DNA of 64,000 bases from Martinezella tropici. Its GTDB lineage: Bacteria; Pseudomonadota; Alphaproteobacteria; Rhizobiales; Rhizobiaceae. A program made the position numbers and the translations under genes. The stretch lies in assembly GCF_008370325.1 (NCBI RefSeq), contig NZ_VNIP01000013.1, positions 98,853 through 162,852 of the forward strand. The letters run 5' to 3'. The notes below the pieces were generated by a model. The model saw only the letters and a list, made by a program, of their open reading frames with translations. It was not told the origin of the DNA and searched no databases. This document shows positions 26,417 to 35,735 of the stretch, in pieces; positions within the stretch are counted from its first letter, which is position 1; each line of letters begins with the position of its first letter.

Positions 26417-27570
26417 GCGGCGTTTCCCTGCACCTCGGAAAGCGAGGCCAGAATTTCCTCATTGTGCTGGCCGAGCTGTGGCGGCGCGATCCGCACGGTG
26501 ACCGGTGCGGCCGACATGTCGATCGGCGAACCGATCAAGCGGATCGGACCGGCGGCGGTCTCGCCTGCCTCCAGGATCATCTTGTTGATGATCGTCTGCT
26601 CGTCCTTCAGCGCCTCGGGGAGCGAACGCACCGGCGCGCAGAGGATATCGACGCCTTCCAGCCGGGCGATCCAGTGCGCGGTACTGTTCTTGGCGAAATT
26701 CTCACGGAAGATTGCCTGTAGCTCCGGCCGCCGGGCCATCTGCGCGTCGAAATCCTTGTACTGCGGATATTGCGAGAGATCCTCGATCTCAAGCGCTTCA
26801 CAGATGTCGCGCAAGGGGTTCGGCTTGAAGGCGCCGACCATGACGATCGCGCTGTCCGTTGTCTCGAAAACACCCGTTAGCGGGAAGGCACCCCAGTTCA
26901 GGTCCTTCTGCCGCATCAGATGCGTCGTGCCTTCCTGCATCTGCATGGCGATCATGGAGTTGTAGAGGCTGACGGCGACCTGTTGACCTTCGCCGGTCTT
27001 GTCGCGTTGCAGCAGGGCGAGCAGGATGCCCTGGACGAGATGCATGCCGGCCGAATAGTCAGCAAGCGGCGTGGCATAGATTGAGGTCGGGTGGCTGTTG
27101 TCCGACTTACGGCGCATCACGCCGGAGACGGCCTGCGCCAGCACATCCTGACCGCCCTTGTGCTGATAGGGGCCGGTCAGCCCGAAGCCGGTGCCAACGG
27201 CATAGATCAGGCCGGGATTGATCTTTTTCAGGTCTTCATAGCCGAAGCCCATGCGTTCCATCACGCCAGGCCGGAAGTTGTTGACGACGACATCCGCGGT
27301 TTCGAGCAGCGCCTGGACGGTCTTGCGGGCGCCGGCCTCTTTCAGATCCAACGCCAGGCTCTTCTTGTTGCGGTTGAGCGAGCAGAAGACCGGATTGTTG
27401 AGCCCGTCTGGATCGGAGCCAAGTGACCAGCGCGAGAGATCGCCGATCTTGACCTTTTCGATCTTGATGACTTCGGCGCCGTAATCGGCCAGGACCTGCG
27501 TGCAGGAAGGTCCGAGCATGACCTGCGTGAAATCGATCGCGCGGATTCCGTCGAGTGGCAAAGTCGTCAT
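26413..27570 (-). CDS. Class III CoA transferase (CaiB/BaiF family)
   Basis: CoA transferase of 385 residues. The N-terminus LPLDGIRAIDFTQVMLGPSC is the typical first block, and VVNNFRPGVMERMGFGYEDL is the second. The catalytic Asp is expected near GGQDVLAQAVSGVMRR or the later PLADYSAGMHLVQ. It would move CoA from a donor such as succinyl-CoA to a carboxylic acid. It overlaps both neighbours by four bases (ATGA), placing it between FAD oxidoreductase and crotonase in one translated unit. The acid it activates is unknown. Confidence 0.88.
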   Translation of the reverse strand: MTTLPLDGIRAIDFTQVMLGPSCTQVLADYGAEVIKIEKVKIGDLSRWSLGSDPDGLNNPVFCSLNRNKKSLALDLKEAGARKTVQALLETADVVVNNFRPGVMERMGFGYEDLKKINPGLIYAVGTGFGLTGPYQHKGGQDVLAQAVSGVMRRKSDNSHPTSIYATPLADYSAGMHLVQGILLALLQRDKTGEGQQVAVSLYNSMIAMQMQEGTTHLMRQKDLNWGAFPLTGVFETTDSAIVMVGAFKPNPLRDICEALEIEDLSQYPQYKDFDAQMARRPELQAIFRENFAKNSTAHWIARLEGVDILCAPVRSLPEALKDEQTIINKMILEAGETAAGPIRLIGSPIDMSAAPVTVRIAPPQLGQHNEEILASLSEVQGNAA

Positions 27571-28925
27571 TCTGCAGCCTCCAAATATGTCGCGTTCTCC
27601 GAGGGAGTGTCGCCTGGATCGGCTCCCTGAGCCCGCATCTGTTTCTGAATTGCCTTGATATCGGCCTTGCGAACGGTCGTGCCGGCATTGAGGGCAACCG
27701 TTGCTGCGACACCCGCCGCTTCGCCCATCGCCATGCAGGGCGGGATTTCGCGGCTGGATTTCTGCGCCTGCGGCGTTGCCGAATAATGCCGGCCGGCAAC
27801 GATCAGCTGGTCGATCTCCTTGGGCAGCATGGCGCGGTAGGGCGTGTAGTAGTCACGGCCACGGCAAACCGTGTCGGCAAAATGGCGGCGGGTCATGACG
27901 TCGTCCTTCGTCACGACATAATCTCCCTGCAACAGCCGCGTTTGGCGTACGCCGGTCTGGGGCGCGAAATCGACAACGTAGGCATTCTCGAAGCCCGGCA
28001 TTTTTTCGCGCGCGAAATCGAGCAGCTTTGCGATCCGCGAGCGGCCTTCCATCTCCGCTTTGGTCAGGTCATCGACCTTCAGACCACTCAGCGTCGGCAT
28101 ATGCGGGCAGTTCAACCAGACGACGCCGGGCAGCGGCGTTTTCAGCCACCAAAAGGACCAGCAGCCGCCGATCAGCCGCTTGGCTTCGTGATCGAGCGCC
28201 TTGAAGGTTTCCGGCTCCTGCAGTTCGAAACGTTCCGCCGCTTCCGTATCGACGCCACCCCAGCGCGAGACCGTCGTCAGAATGAAGTTGGATTCGACAT
28301 GGGAAGCACCCGCGCTTGCAGCGACATCGAGATCGCCCGTCGTGTCGATGACGACATCACCGAGGATCGCCTGCATGCCTTCCTTGGTCTGGCAGATCAC
28401 GCCCTTGAGCGCACCGCCATCGATGATCGCCGAGGAGAACCAGCTATGGGTTCTGAGCTTGATCTTCGCTTCGGCGATCATATCATAGGCGGCGCGCTTG
28501 AAGGCATCTGGATCGAAGGCGGCCGAAAAGCAGATCGGATGCGGCATCGACTGGGTGTGGAAGTCGAAGAGGCCCCAGCGTGCCCAACGCTGCCAAGCCT
28601 CCGGCGTGTCGCGGAACTCGATCAAGCGATCGCGATCGGTCGGCGTCACGCACAGACCCCAACGCTTCATGCGTTCGATCATCTCCATGCAGATGCCGCG
28701 CACCGTGATTTCGAGCTCGTTGATCATGTCGTCGAGCACCAGCACCATGCCACCGGCAGCAAGGCCGCCGACATAGGGATAGCGTTCGAGAAGCGTGACG
28801 CTGGCGCCGTTGCGTGCGGCCGAGACGGCTGCGGCAATCCCTGCCGGGCCTCCGCCGACCACGACCACATCGGAGCGATCGACGACACGGATATCCCGTG
28901 CAGGCTGGTGAATAACCTGTTCCAT
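27567..28925 (-). CDS. FAD-dependent oxidoreductase (FAD_oxidored family)
   Basis: Flavoprotein of 452 residues. The Rossmann dinucleotide motif is DVVVVGGGPAGIAAAVSAAR with ERYPYVGG after it. The C-terminal FAD block reads DQLIVAGRHYSATPQAQ and PCMAMGEAAGVAATVAL. The family includes poorly characterised dehydrogenases and ketoacyl reductase-like enzymes. Its middle domain is rich in Trp and His (CWSFWWLKTPLPGVVWLNCP). It lies 27 bases after the ABC permease gene and overlaps the CoA transferase gene, so it probably performs the first oxidation of the imported compound. The substrate is unknown. Confidence 0.85.
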   Translation of the reverse strand: MEQVIHQPARDIRVVDRSDVVVVGGGPAGIAAAVSAARNGASVTLLERYPYVGGLAAGGMVLVLDDMINELEITVRGICMEMIERMKRWGLCVTPTDRDRLIEFRDTPEAWQRWARWGLFDFHTQSMPHPICFSAAFDPDAFKRAAYDMIAEAKIKLRTHSWFSSAIIDGGALKGVICQTKEGMQAILGDVVIDTTGDLDVAASAGASHVESNFILTTVSRWGGVDTEAAERFELQEPETFKALDHEAKRLIGGCWSFWWLKTPLPGVVWLNCPHMPTLSGLKVDDLTKAEMEGRSRIAKLLDFAREKMPGFENAYVVDFAPQTGVRQTRLLQGDYVVTKDDVMTRRHFADTVCRGRDYYTPYRAMLPKEIDQLIVAGRHYSATPQAQKSSREIPPCMAMGEAAGVAATVALNAGTTVRKADIKAIQKQMRAQGADPGDTPSENATYLEAAE

Positions 28926-28952
28926 TGGTGTTCCCTCGATGTTTTCTAAGCT

Positions 28953-29786
28953 TTAGTGCTGTCCAGCCGGCTTCCAGCGGATCATCTTTGCCTCGGCGAC
29001 CGAGACGATGAAGAAGAGAATCACGGCCAGCAGCGCGGCAATGACCACCGTCGCGTAAAGCAGCGGCGAGCGGAAATTATAGGTCGCCTCGATTATGAGG
29101 GCGCCGAGCCCGAAGCTGGAGCCGATCCATTCCGCCACGATCGCGCCCATGACGCTGCTCGTTGCGGCGATCTTCAGGGCAGCGAACAAGAATGGAAGCG
29201 AGCTTGGCAGGCGAACCTTCCAGAGGATCTCCGAATTGCTGGCCGAAAGCACCCGCATCAGGTCGAGCATGGCAGGGCTCGCGGAGCGTAGCCCCTGGAC
29301 CATGTTGACCAGCGTCGGGAAGAAGCAGATCAGGCCGGCGATGATGATCTTCGGGGCGACGCCATTGCCGAAGATCAGGACGAGGATCGGCGCGAGCGCG
29401 ATGATCGGGATCGCCTTGACGAAGACGGCGATTGGATAGAAGGCCTTCTCGGCAGTCGCGCTGTGGACGAACCAGATCGCCAGCAGGATGGCGACGAGAT
29501 TGCCGAAGACGAAGCCGAGAACGGCCTCGAGCACGGTCGGCAGGAAGTTTCTGGTCAGTGTCGCGGCATTGTCGCGAAAGGCGTAGAGAACATCGAGTGG
29601 GCTCGGCGCCATGAAGGTCGGGATCTTGAAGATCCAGATGACCGCCTGCCAAAGCACGATGCAGCCGAGTGCCGCAAGGATCGCCGGCATATGGGAGGAG
29701 AGGACGCCGACGGTTGCGTCGAGAATGGCGACCTTGCGCGGCGCCTTGGCGATGTGGCCGATGTCAGAGTGCACTGCGTTGCTCAT
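28953..29786 (-). CDS. ABC transporter permease, nitrate/sulfonate/taurine type (SsuC-like)
   Basis: Permease of 277 residues with about six helices and the coupling loop SASNSEILWKVRLPSSLPFL. I set the start at ATG 29786 because GGAGGAATGC precedes it and because it overlaps the ATPase stop by ATGA; an ATG two codons earlier is less well placed. Family relatives carry sulfonates, pyrimidines or aromatic acids. Together with the next two genes it makes a complete importer for the catabolic operon. Confidence 0.9.
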   Translation of the reverse strand: MSNAVHSDIGHIAKAPRKVAILDATVGVLSSHMPAILAALGCIVLWQAVIWIFKIPTFMAPSPLDVLYAFRDNAATLTRNFLPTVLEAVLGFVFGNLVAILLAIWFVHSATAEKAFYPIAVFVKAIPIIALAPILVLIFGNGVAPKIIIAGLICFFPTLVNMVQGLRSASPAMLDLMRVLSASNSEILWKVRLPSSLPFLFAALKIAATSSVMGAIVAEWIGSSFGLGALIIEATYNFRSPLLYATVVIAALLAVILFFIVSVAEAKMIRWKPAGQH

Positions 29787-30604
29787 ATGCATTCCTCCAG
29801 CAGTGCGCGCAGATGCGCGGTCACTTTGATGAAGTCGACCGTGTCGCGCATCGCAAGGGCGCGGGGAAAGGGAAGATCGACCTTCATGAACTCCTTCACC
29901 CGGCCGGGATGCGCCTGCAGCATCAGCACGTGCTGACCGAGGAAGACAGCCTCCGGAATGGAATGGGTGACGAAAACGATGGTCGTGCCCGTTTCGCGCC
30001 AGATGCGTAAGAGTTCCTCATTGAGCTTGTCACGGGTAATCTCGTCAAGAGCGCCGAAGGGCTCGTCCATCAGCAGGATACGCGGCTTGGTTATCAGGGC
30101 GCGGGCGATGGCGACGCGCTGGCGCATGCCGCCCGACAATTCGTGCGGCAGGGCATTTTCGCGACCCTTGAGGCCGACGAGGGCGAGCAGCTCCATGGGA
30201 TCGGCGTAGGAGCTTTTGTCGTGCCTGCCGACTTCCAGCGGCAGGCGGACATTGTCGATGACGCTCCGCCACGGCAAAAGCGTTGCCTCCTGGAAGACGA
30301 AGGCAAAATCGCGACCCTGGCGTGCCTCTCGTGGCGGTCGGCCGAAAACCGAAACCGAACCGTCGCTGATGTCAACGAGATCGGCAATGCAGCGCAGCAA
30401 GGTCGACTTGCCGCAGCCGGATGGTCCGAGCATGGTGACGAACGACCGCTCCGGAATATCGACGGACACCTTGGAGAGGGCGGTGAACTCGCTGCCCTTG
30501 TCTCCGAAGCGGATGTCGAGGTTGCGAGTGGAGACTGCAAGCCTTGCTGTTTCGGCAACCGGCAGCGGCTGTTTGATGGTGGCGGCGCTCATCATGGCGT
30601 TCAC
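29783..30604 (-). CDS. ABC transporter ATP-binding protein, SsuB/TauB type
   Basis: ATPase of 273 residues. Walker A is MLGPSGCGKSTLLRCIADL, the Q-loop region FVFQEATLLPWRSVIDNV, the signature HELSGGMRQRVAIARAL, Walker B ILLMDEPFGALDEITRD, and the switch VFVTHSIPEAVFLG. The PWRSV and SIPEA residues are typical of the nitrate/taurine/sulfonate subfamily. It overlaps the binding-protein gene by ATGA. It powers the permease encoded next. Confidence 0.93.
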   Translation of the reverse strand: MNAMMSAATIKQPLPVAETARLAVSTRNLDIRFGDKGSEFTALSKVSVDIPERSFVTMLGPSGCGKSTLLRCIADLVDISDGSVSVFGRPPREARQGRDFAFVFQEATLLPWRSVIDNVRLPLEVGRHDKSSYADPMELLALVGLKGRENALPHELSGGMRQRVAIARALITKPRILLMDEPFGALDEITRDKLNEELLRIWRETGTTIVFVTHSIPEAVFLGQHVLMLQAHPGRVKEFMKVDLPFPRALAMRDTVDFIKVTAHLRALLEECI

Positions 30605-31635
30605 CCGATCTGTTTGCGGATTTCGGTCGTCGCATCGAGGATCGCCATAGTGGCAACGTCGTCGACAGTCGGAACCGTGCCTTTAAACTGCTTCAGGTCG
30701 GCATAGGCCTTGATCTGAGCCGCCCAATTATCCTTGTTCATGGCGCCCCAGCCGGTCTGCTTGGTGCTGTCGCCGAAGGAGAAATCGATGACCGAACGAA
30801 CGGCTTCGAGTTCGCTTGCCTTGTCGAGGTTCGGATAAGCGTCCACCAGCATGTCTACGGCTTCTTCCGGATGGTCGCGGACATAGCCCCAGCCCTTGGC
30901 GGCGGCCGTGGTAAAGCGAACCAGCACGTCGGAATGTTTGTCGAGCTGTTCATCGGTCGTATAATAGACGTTGGCGTAGAGCTGCAGGCCGGCGTCCCAC
31001 AACATCATGTCGACGCGGTCGTCTCCGAGCACCTTCAGCGCATTCGTGTTCGTCACCCAACCGGTGACAGCATCGGCCTGCCCGGTCATCAGTTGGTTCA
31101 TGTCGGAGCCCATGTTGACCATCTTCACCTTGTCCTCCGGAATGCCGTTCTGGGCGAGGAGGGCGCGCAGCAGGATGAAGGCTGTCGGCTGGGTGGCAAT
31201 CGTCTTGCCGATCATGTCCTTCGGCTCGCGGATCGGCGCCTTTTTCAGCGAGAAATATGTAAAGGGATGCTTACGGTATCCGGCCAGGAACGCCTTGACC
31301 GGCATGCCGGCCGATCGCGCGAGCATGACGGACGGACTGGAGGAAATCTGCCCGATGGTGGATTGGCCTGCTGCAACGCCGGCGACGCCATCGACATTCG
31401 GGCCGCCGGGGACGATGGTTAGGTCGATTCCCTGCTCGGTGAAGAAGCCTTTCTTCTGTGCCGCGACTTCGCCGATGAGTCCGTTGGAAGCAAGCCAGCC
31501 GAGCTGCATGCGCACTTCGGCAACATCCGCGGCCTTGCCCGCACGGATGCCGACGAAGGTCTGGGTCGCAGCGAGACCTCCGACCAAGGCAGCATTGGAC
31601 AGGAAACGGCGACGATTCATCATGAATTGAGACAT
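30601..31635 (-). CDS. ABC transporter substrate-binding protein, NMT1/THI5-like
   Basis: Periplasmic binding protein of 344 residues with a twin-arginine-like signal (NRRRFLSNAALVGGLAATQT, cleavage expected near residue 35). Body features such as VRMQLGWLASNGLIGEVAAQ and GFFTEQGIDLTIVPGGPNVD mark the NMT1/SsuA-like fold. AGGGGA lies upstream of ATG 31635. It is the first gene of the leftward operon. Relatives bind pyrimidine precursors, sulfonates, nitrate or phthalate, so the ligand is open. Confidence 0.9.
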   Translation of the reverse strand: MSQFMMNRRRFLSNAALVGGLAATQTFVGIRAGKAADVAEVRMQLGWLASNGLIGEVAAQKKGFFTEQGIDLTIVPGGPNVDGVAGVAAGQSTIGQISSSPSVMLARSAGMPVKAFLAGYRKHPFTYFSLKKAPIREPKDMIGKTIATQPTAFILLRALLAQNGIPEDKVKMVNMGSDMNQLMTGQADAVTGWVTNTNALKVLGDDRVDMMLWDAGLQLYANVYYTTDEQLDKHSDVLVRFTTAAAKGWGYVRDHPEEAVDMLVDAYPNLDKASELEAVRSVIDFSFGDSTKQTGWGAMNKDNWAAQIKAYADLKQFKGTVPTVDDVATMAILDATTEIRKQIG

Positions 31636-31717
31636 GCTGATAGTTCCCCTGTTGATTGGGCGATCGGACTTTTCGTCTCGTTATCCACCAATGGCAGGGA
31701 TGATGGGGGAATTCAGC

Positions 31718-31732
31718 GTTCTAATAAAGAAC
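31718..31732. promoter_or_regulatory. Candidate LysR-type operator
   Basis: GTTCTAATAAAGAAC is a perfect inverted repeat (GTTCT, five bases, AGAAC) and contains the T-N11-A pattern common in LysR sites. It lies 83 bases upstream of the binding-protein start, a normal place for an activator site. The LysR gene in this operon is the natural candidate. No experiment is implied. Confidence 0.45.
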
Positions 31733-32309
31733 AATTATGCGTACTATCGATTGCCGAAAAGGCAACAGCGCCTGGGGTTCGTTTTGGCCGATGCGGGAGG
31801 TTATCCGCCGGTCGTGGACTCCCGGTGAGATGCCGGGGGAAGCGGGAGCCTATGCGGAAGTGATGGCGGATAACGGATACTCATATCGCGTAGCCTGCGG
31901 CGCAACGAGGGCGTCTTCGAGCCTTGGGTCTGTGACGCCTTTGATCGGGTTGAGCGTAAAATTGAAGCGTTCTGCCGGCGCTCTGTTTTCGGTTGTAATT
32001 AGCGAGCCGCGTAAGGAACGCCCCGAAGCCCGATAGTATCCACATGGCTCAAGCAGGAAGTCCCCCCGTGACGAGAAATTGCACCTGGGACATTGGCAAG
32101 TCTGTAGCTGGATCTCGCGAACCGTAAATCACATGTGTCTTTCATTCGGCATTCGGTGCCCTGCTCAGGTTTGCGTCGAACCAGACGATCTTCAAATATT
32201 CTCCAAGGGCTTGAGAAGCTTCACGCAAGTTTTACGAGCGTCGCGGGGTCCGTCTTGCAAATGGGCTGGTGCAATGTAACGTCCAGCTTTTCTGAATGTG
32301 TGAGGGTAA
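31733..32309. other. Gene-free stretch between two divergent genes
   Basis: No gene is supported in these roughly 580 bases. Short frames lack ribosome sites. They must contain the promoter of the large regulator gene that starts at 32310. Confidence 0.4.
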
Positions 32310-35048
32310 ATGTCGAACGATCGCGGGTCCCGTGCCTTGTTGAAGCAAAAAGCTTACCGGTTCGGCGATTTCCGAGTGCTGCCAGAGGGCCAAGCTCTCC
32401 TGCATAAGGAACAGCCCGTCGCGCTCGGCGGGCGAGGTTTCGATATATTGACCCTGCTCGTAGGACGGGCTGGCGAGGTGGTCAGCAAAGCAGAGTTGTT
32501 CGCCCATGTATGGCCGGACTATATCGTTCACGATCATAACCTGAAGGTCAATGTCGGCAACCTTCGACGTACGCTCGCCAAACTTGATCCCGCCACGGAA
32601 TACATCGCAACAATCGCTGGCCGCGGCTATAAGTTCGTCGCCGTAGTGGAGAGCGATCACCCGGCGGCGGCACGGCACATTGCTTCAATCAACAGTCATC
32701 GTACCGCTCCACCCCAGGTGCGACGGCTCCTTGGCCGTGATGACGCAATCCGGAAAATCTCCGAGCAGCTCGATCAACCGGGTTACGTCACAATCGTAGG
32801 TCCAGGCGGGGCCGGAAAAACGTCACTTGCCGTCACGGTTGCTCAGCATTGCTGCGGCGCAGCGGAAGCCATCGCCTTTGTCGATCTCTCGACGGTCAGC
32901 GATCCCCGGTTTGTGGTGCCCGCGATAGCCTCCGCCCTCGGTATTTCGCTGGGATTTGACGATCCGATTGCAGGCGTGATCGACGTGCTTCGCAGCAGCA
33001 ACCTGCTTCTGATCATCGATAATTGTGAGCACGTCATTGCGATGGCCGCGACGATCGTCGAGCGGATATCATCAGAGGTTCCTGCGGCCCGTATTCTAGC
33101 AACCAGCCGCGAGCCGCTGCGAACACGGCACGAGCAGATCCATTTTCTCTCCGGGCTCGCCTACCCAGACCAGTCGAAGGCGCTCTCCGCGAGTGACGCG
33201 CTGCAGTTTCCGGCGGTCCAGCTCTTTATCACCAAGGCGCACGGCTCTGGCCTTACAGAACCAACCGACGATTATGTCCGCAGTGTCGTATCGATCTGCA
33301 CACGATTGGAAGGCTTGGCACTAGCGATCGAATTGGCCGCCGGCACGGCCGGTGTCCTCGCCCCCGAGGCAATCGAAGACCTCTTCAAAGATGGCTTCGA
33401 TTCGATGAGCCGGGGAGCAAGGGATGCGCCTTTGCGCCACCAGACTCTGGAGGCCACCCTCGACTGGAGCTATAGGCTTCTGCCCGACCGCGAGGCTGTC
33501 TTGCTTGATCTGCTTTCCGTGTTTTCGGGCCGTTTTAATGCCGACGACGTGGAGGCAATGTATTCCGCGGGTGCTCTCGAACCTATGACGGGACGCGACG
33601 CCCTGTCTCAACTTGTGGCAAAATCCCTCGTCTCCTCGGATTACGATGGCGGTACTGTGAACTACAGGCTGGCCGAGAGCACCGGCACCTATGCTGCGCG
33701 GCGTCTCTTTGGTTCACCCTACAGGGAGAAAGCAAGGCGACAATTTGCTGTCCGGATAAGAGATAAGCTGCAGATCGCCGAACGGGAATGGTCGTCACAG
33801 ACGTCGCGCGAATGGTTACGGAGATATCGCAGGCAGATCGACGACGTTCGTGCTGCGATCGGCTGGGCGTTCGATCCTGCAGGCGACGCAGAGTTGGGCG
33901 TCGAACTGGTGGTCGCTGCATTGCCGCTGTGGCAGGAGCTTTCGGCGTTCAGGGAAATGCTGGCGGCCATCGACCTTGTAGGCGAACACAGCGCTGCGCT
34001 ATCAGGGCTGGCACCTCTGGGCCGAACCAAGCTTTCCACGGCGCAGGCCTGGGCCATGACGCTGGCGCGCCACATGCATCCGCAAACCGACAACGCCTGG
34101 CGCGAAAGCATTCTTCATGCGACTGGATCGCGCGACTCAGAATTTCAGATACGCTCGGTCTGCGGGCAGGCAGTCTTTCTTGCCTATTCTGGTCGGCCGC
34201 GCACGGCATTGCGCAGCATGAACGATTTTGCGGCGGCAAAGGGTCTGAACTGGGCGACTGCGCCTGACGGCAAGCGCCTGTTGGCGCATATCCAGATCTA
34301 CGCAGGCGAGCTGACTTCTGCATCGGGCCATTTAGGGGCGCTGATGGACGACTGGGGTGAATTGGAGGATGGTTATGGATTGTCTCGATTTCAGGTCGAT
34401 TTGCCCGTTGCCATTCGTCTGTCTCAAGCATTTTTGTCTTGGTTACAGGGTGACACTGACCGTGCCTCCAATCTGGTCGGCCGTGCCATCGATCGAGCCG
34501 CCGATCTCGATCACATGATATCCCTCGGCAATGCGATCTCGCTGGCGGCCCTGCCGATCGCTTTCGTGGAGGGCGACCTGGAAGCTGCTGCGCAGCTTCA
34601 GCAACAACTTGCCGAAGTCAGCCGGCGTGAAAGTGTCGGCATTTACGAGGGAACAGCCAAGTTCTTTGCAGGCGCCATCCAGTCGGCCCGAGGGGACGAT
34701 GCCGGTTTCACCTTCATGCAAGACAGTATCACCGGATTGCTCCGGGGAAGCTGGCGTGTTCGCGTTCCCTTCTACCGTAGCCTGATGGCGGAAGCCTATA
34801 TTAAGGCAGGTGAGATGCAACTTGCGGAGGATAGTCTGCGTGCCGTGCTTGGAGAAATCGGGATCCGTGAGGAACGTTGGTGTCATCCGGATCTTTGGCG
34901 CGTCGCCGGAATGATCGAAGCCGGAAACGCCCGTCCGCACCAAGCAATGCGCTATTTTCAGAAGTCTTTGGATTGCGCGCGCGCCATGGGTGCAGGTGCC
35001 GCAACCAAGCGGACCCAGCATGCCATGGCTGCAATGGACCTGCGCTGA
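32310..35048 (+). CDS. Large winged-helix/ATPase transcriptional regulator
   Basis: Protein of 912 residues. Residues about 15-112 form an OmpR/PhoB-type winged helix (FGDFRVLPEGQALLHKEQPV, ending YIATIAGRGYKFVA). Residues about 135-420 are a STAND/NB-ARC-like ATPase with Walker A VGPGGAGKTSLA, Walker B LLLIIDNCEHV and a sensor motif ILATSREPLR. The remaining ~450 residues are helical repeats, probably TPR-like. Such proteins are ATP-dependent signal-sensing activators. The gene is divergent from the catabolic operon and 38 bases before the convergent PPOX gene. The likely targets are the hydrolase genes to its right, by position only. Confidence 0.85.
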   Translation: MSNDRGSRALLKQKAYRFGDFRVLPEGQALLHKEQPVALGGRGFDILTLLVGRAGEVVSKAELFAHVWPDYIVHDHNLKVNVGNLRRTLAKLDPATEYIATIAGRGYKFVAVVESDHPAAARHIASINSHRTAPPQVRRLLGRDDAIRKISEQLDQPGYVTIVGPGGAGKTSLAVTVAQHCCGAAEAIAFVDLSTVSDPRFVVPAIASALGISLGFDDPIAGVIDVLRSSNLLLIIDNCEHVIAMAATIVERISSEVPAARILATSREPLRTRHEQIHFLSGLAYPDQSKALSASDALQFPAVQLFITKAHGSGLTEPTDDYVRSVVSICTRLEGLALAIELAAGTAGVLAPEAIEDLFKDGFDSMSRGARDAPLRHQTLEATLDWSYRLLPDREAVLLDLLSVFSGRFNADDVEAMYSAGALEPMTGRDALSQLVAKSLVSSDYDGGTVNYRLAESTGTYAARRLFGSPYREKARRQFAVRIRDKLQIAEREWSSQTSREWLRRYRRQIDDVRAAIGWAFDPAGDAELGVELVVAALPLWQELSAFREMLAAIDLVGEHSAALSGLAPLGRTKLSTAQAWAMTLARHMHPQTDNAWRESILHATGSRDSEFQIRSVCGQAVFLAYSGRPRTALRSMNDFAAAKGLNWATAPDGKRLLAHIQIYAGELTSASGHLGALMDDWGELEDGYGLSRFQVDLPVAIRLSQAFLSWLQGDTDRASNLVGRAIDRAADLDHMISLGNAISLAALPIAFVEGDLEAAAQLQQQLAEVSRRESVGIYEGTAKFFAGAIQSARGDDAGFTFMQDSITGLLRGSWRVRVPFYRSLMAEAYIKAGEMQLAEDSLRAVLGEIGIREERWCHPDLWRVAGMIEAGNARPHQAMRYFQKSLDCARAMGAGAATKRTQHAMAAMDLR

Positions 35049-35086
35049 CCTGGCGCTCCAATCTTAGATTTGTGGATTGCCACCGC

Positions 35087-35713
35087 TCAGACTTTTCGTG
35101 AGTCGAGGCGCTCCCGAAGAGACGCATTTTCCTGCTCGAGCAGAGCGACCTTGTTCATAAGGTGTTGCGAGGCTGCCAGAAATTCGGCTTCTGTATATCG
35201 CGGCACGATATGCTGCGGACAGTTCCAGTCGAACGCCTCAAGCTTCAGTCTGAAAATGCGCTCGGCCGTGGCGCCATAATCACCGTTAGTGACTGTCGCC
35301 GTGAGCGCCGGATCCGCGTCGAGTGCCAGCTTCTCCGCACGGGCATAGATCTTCAGACGCGCACGGGCCGGATAGTCCATTAGAAACAAGCATGTCCGGT
35401 CGTTCTCAGCCAGATTGCCGGTGCTGATATACTGGCGATTGCCGCGGTAATCGACAAAGGCGAGCGTGCGATCGTCGAGGACCTTTAGGAAGCCCGGAGG
35501 CCCGCCGCGATGCTGGACGTAAGGCCAACCCGTTTCCGAAACCGAGGCCATGTAGAAGCTGTCTCGCTCTGCGATGAACGCGGTTTCTCTGGTCGAAAAC
35601 CGGTCGAATTCGCGGTGCCCTTTGAAGTCGGACCAAAGGTGATCCGCTCCCATTTCCGCTTGTGCCCTGCGAACTGCAGGAGTGACTGCGATATCCATGA
35701 AACCATATGACAT
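35087..35713 (-). CDS. Pyridoxamine 5'-phosphate oxidase-like (PPOX) FMN-binding protein
   Basis: Split-barrel flavin-binding protein of 208 residues. Typical stretches are FIAERDSFYMASVSETGWPY, HRGGPPGFLKVLDDRTLAFV and DYRGNRQYISTGNLAENDRT. A C-terminal helix (residues ~185-205, LMNKVALLEQENASLRERL) looks like a short coiled coil. Relatives reduce or oxidise small molecules with FMN, and many are uncharacterised. It lies 22 bases downstream of the isochorismatase-like gene, in the same direction, so the two are likely cotranscribed. Confidence 0.85.
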   Translation of the reverse strand: MSYGFMDIAVTPAVRRAQAEMGADHLWSDFKGHREFDRFSTRETAFIAERDSFYMASVSETGWPYVQHRGGPPGFLKVLDDRTLAFVDYRGNRQYISTGNLAENDRTCLFLMDYPARARLKIYARAEKLALDADPALTATVTNGDYGATAERIFRLKLEAFDWNCPQHIVPRYTEAEFLAASQHLMNKVALLEQENASLRERLDSRKV

Positions 35714-35735
35714 GTCGTGTCTCGCTCTTGTTTGG

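Noticed and set aside
27555..28949. 464-codon forward frame opposite the FAD oxidoreductase
   Set aside because: Antisense shadow in high-GC coding DNA; the reverse frame has clear FAD motifs.
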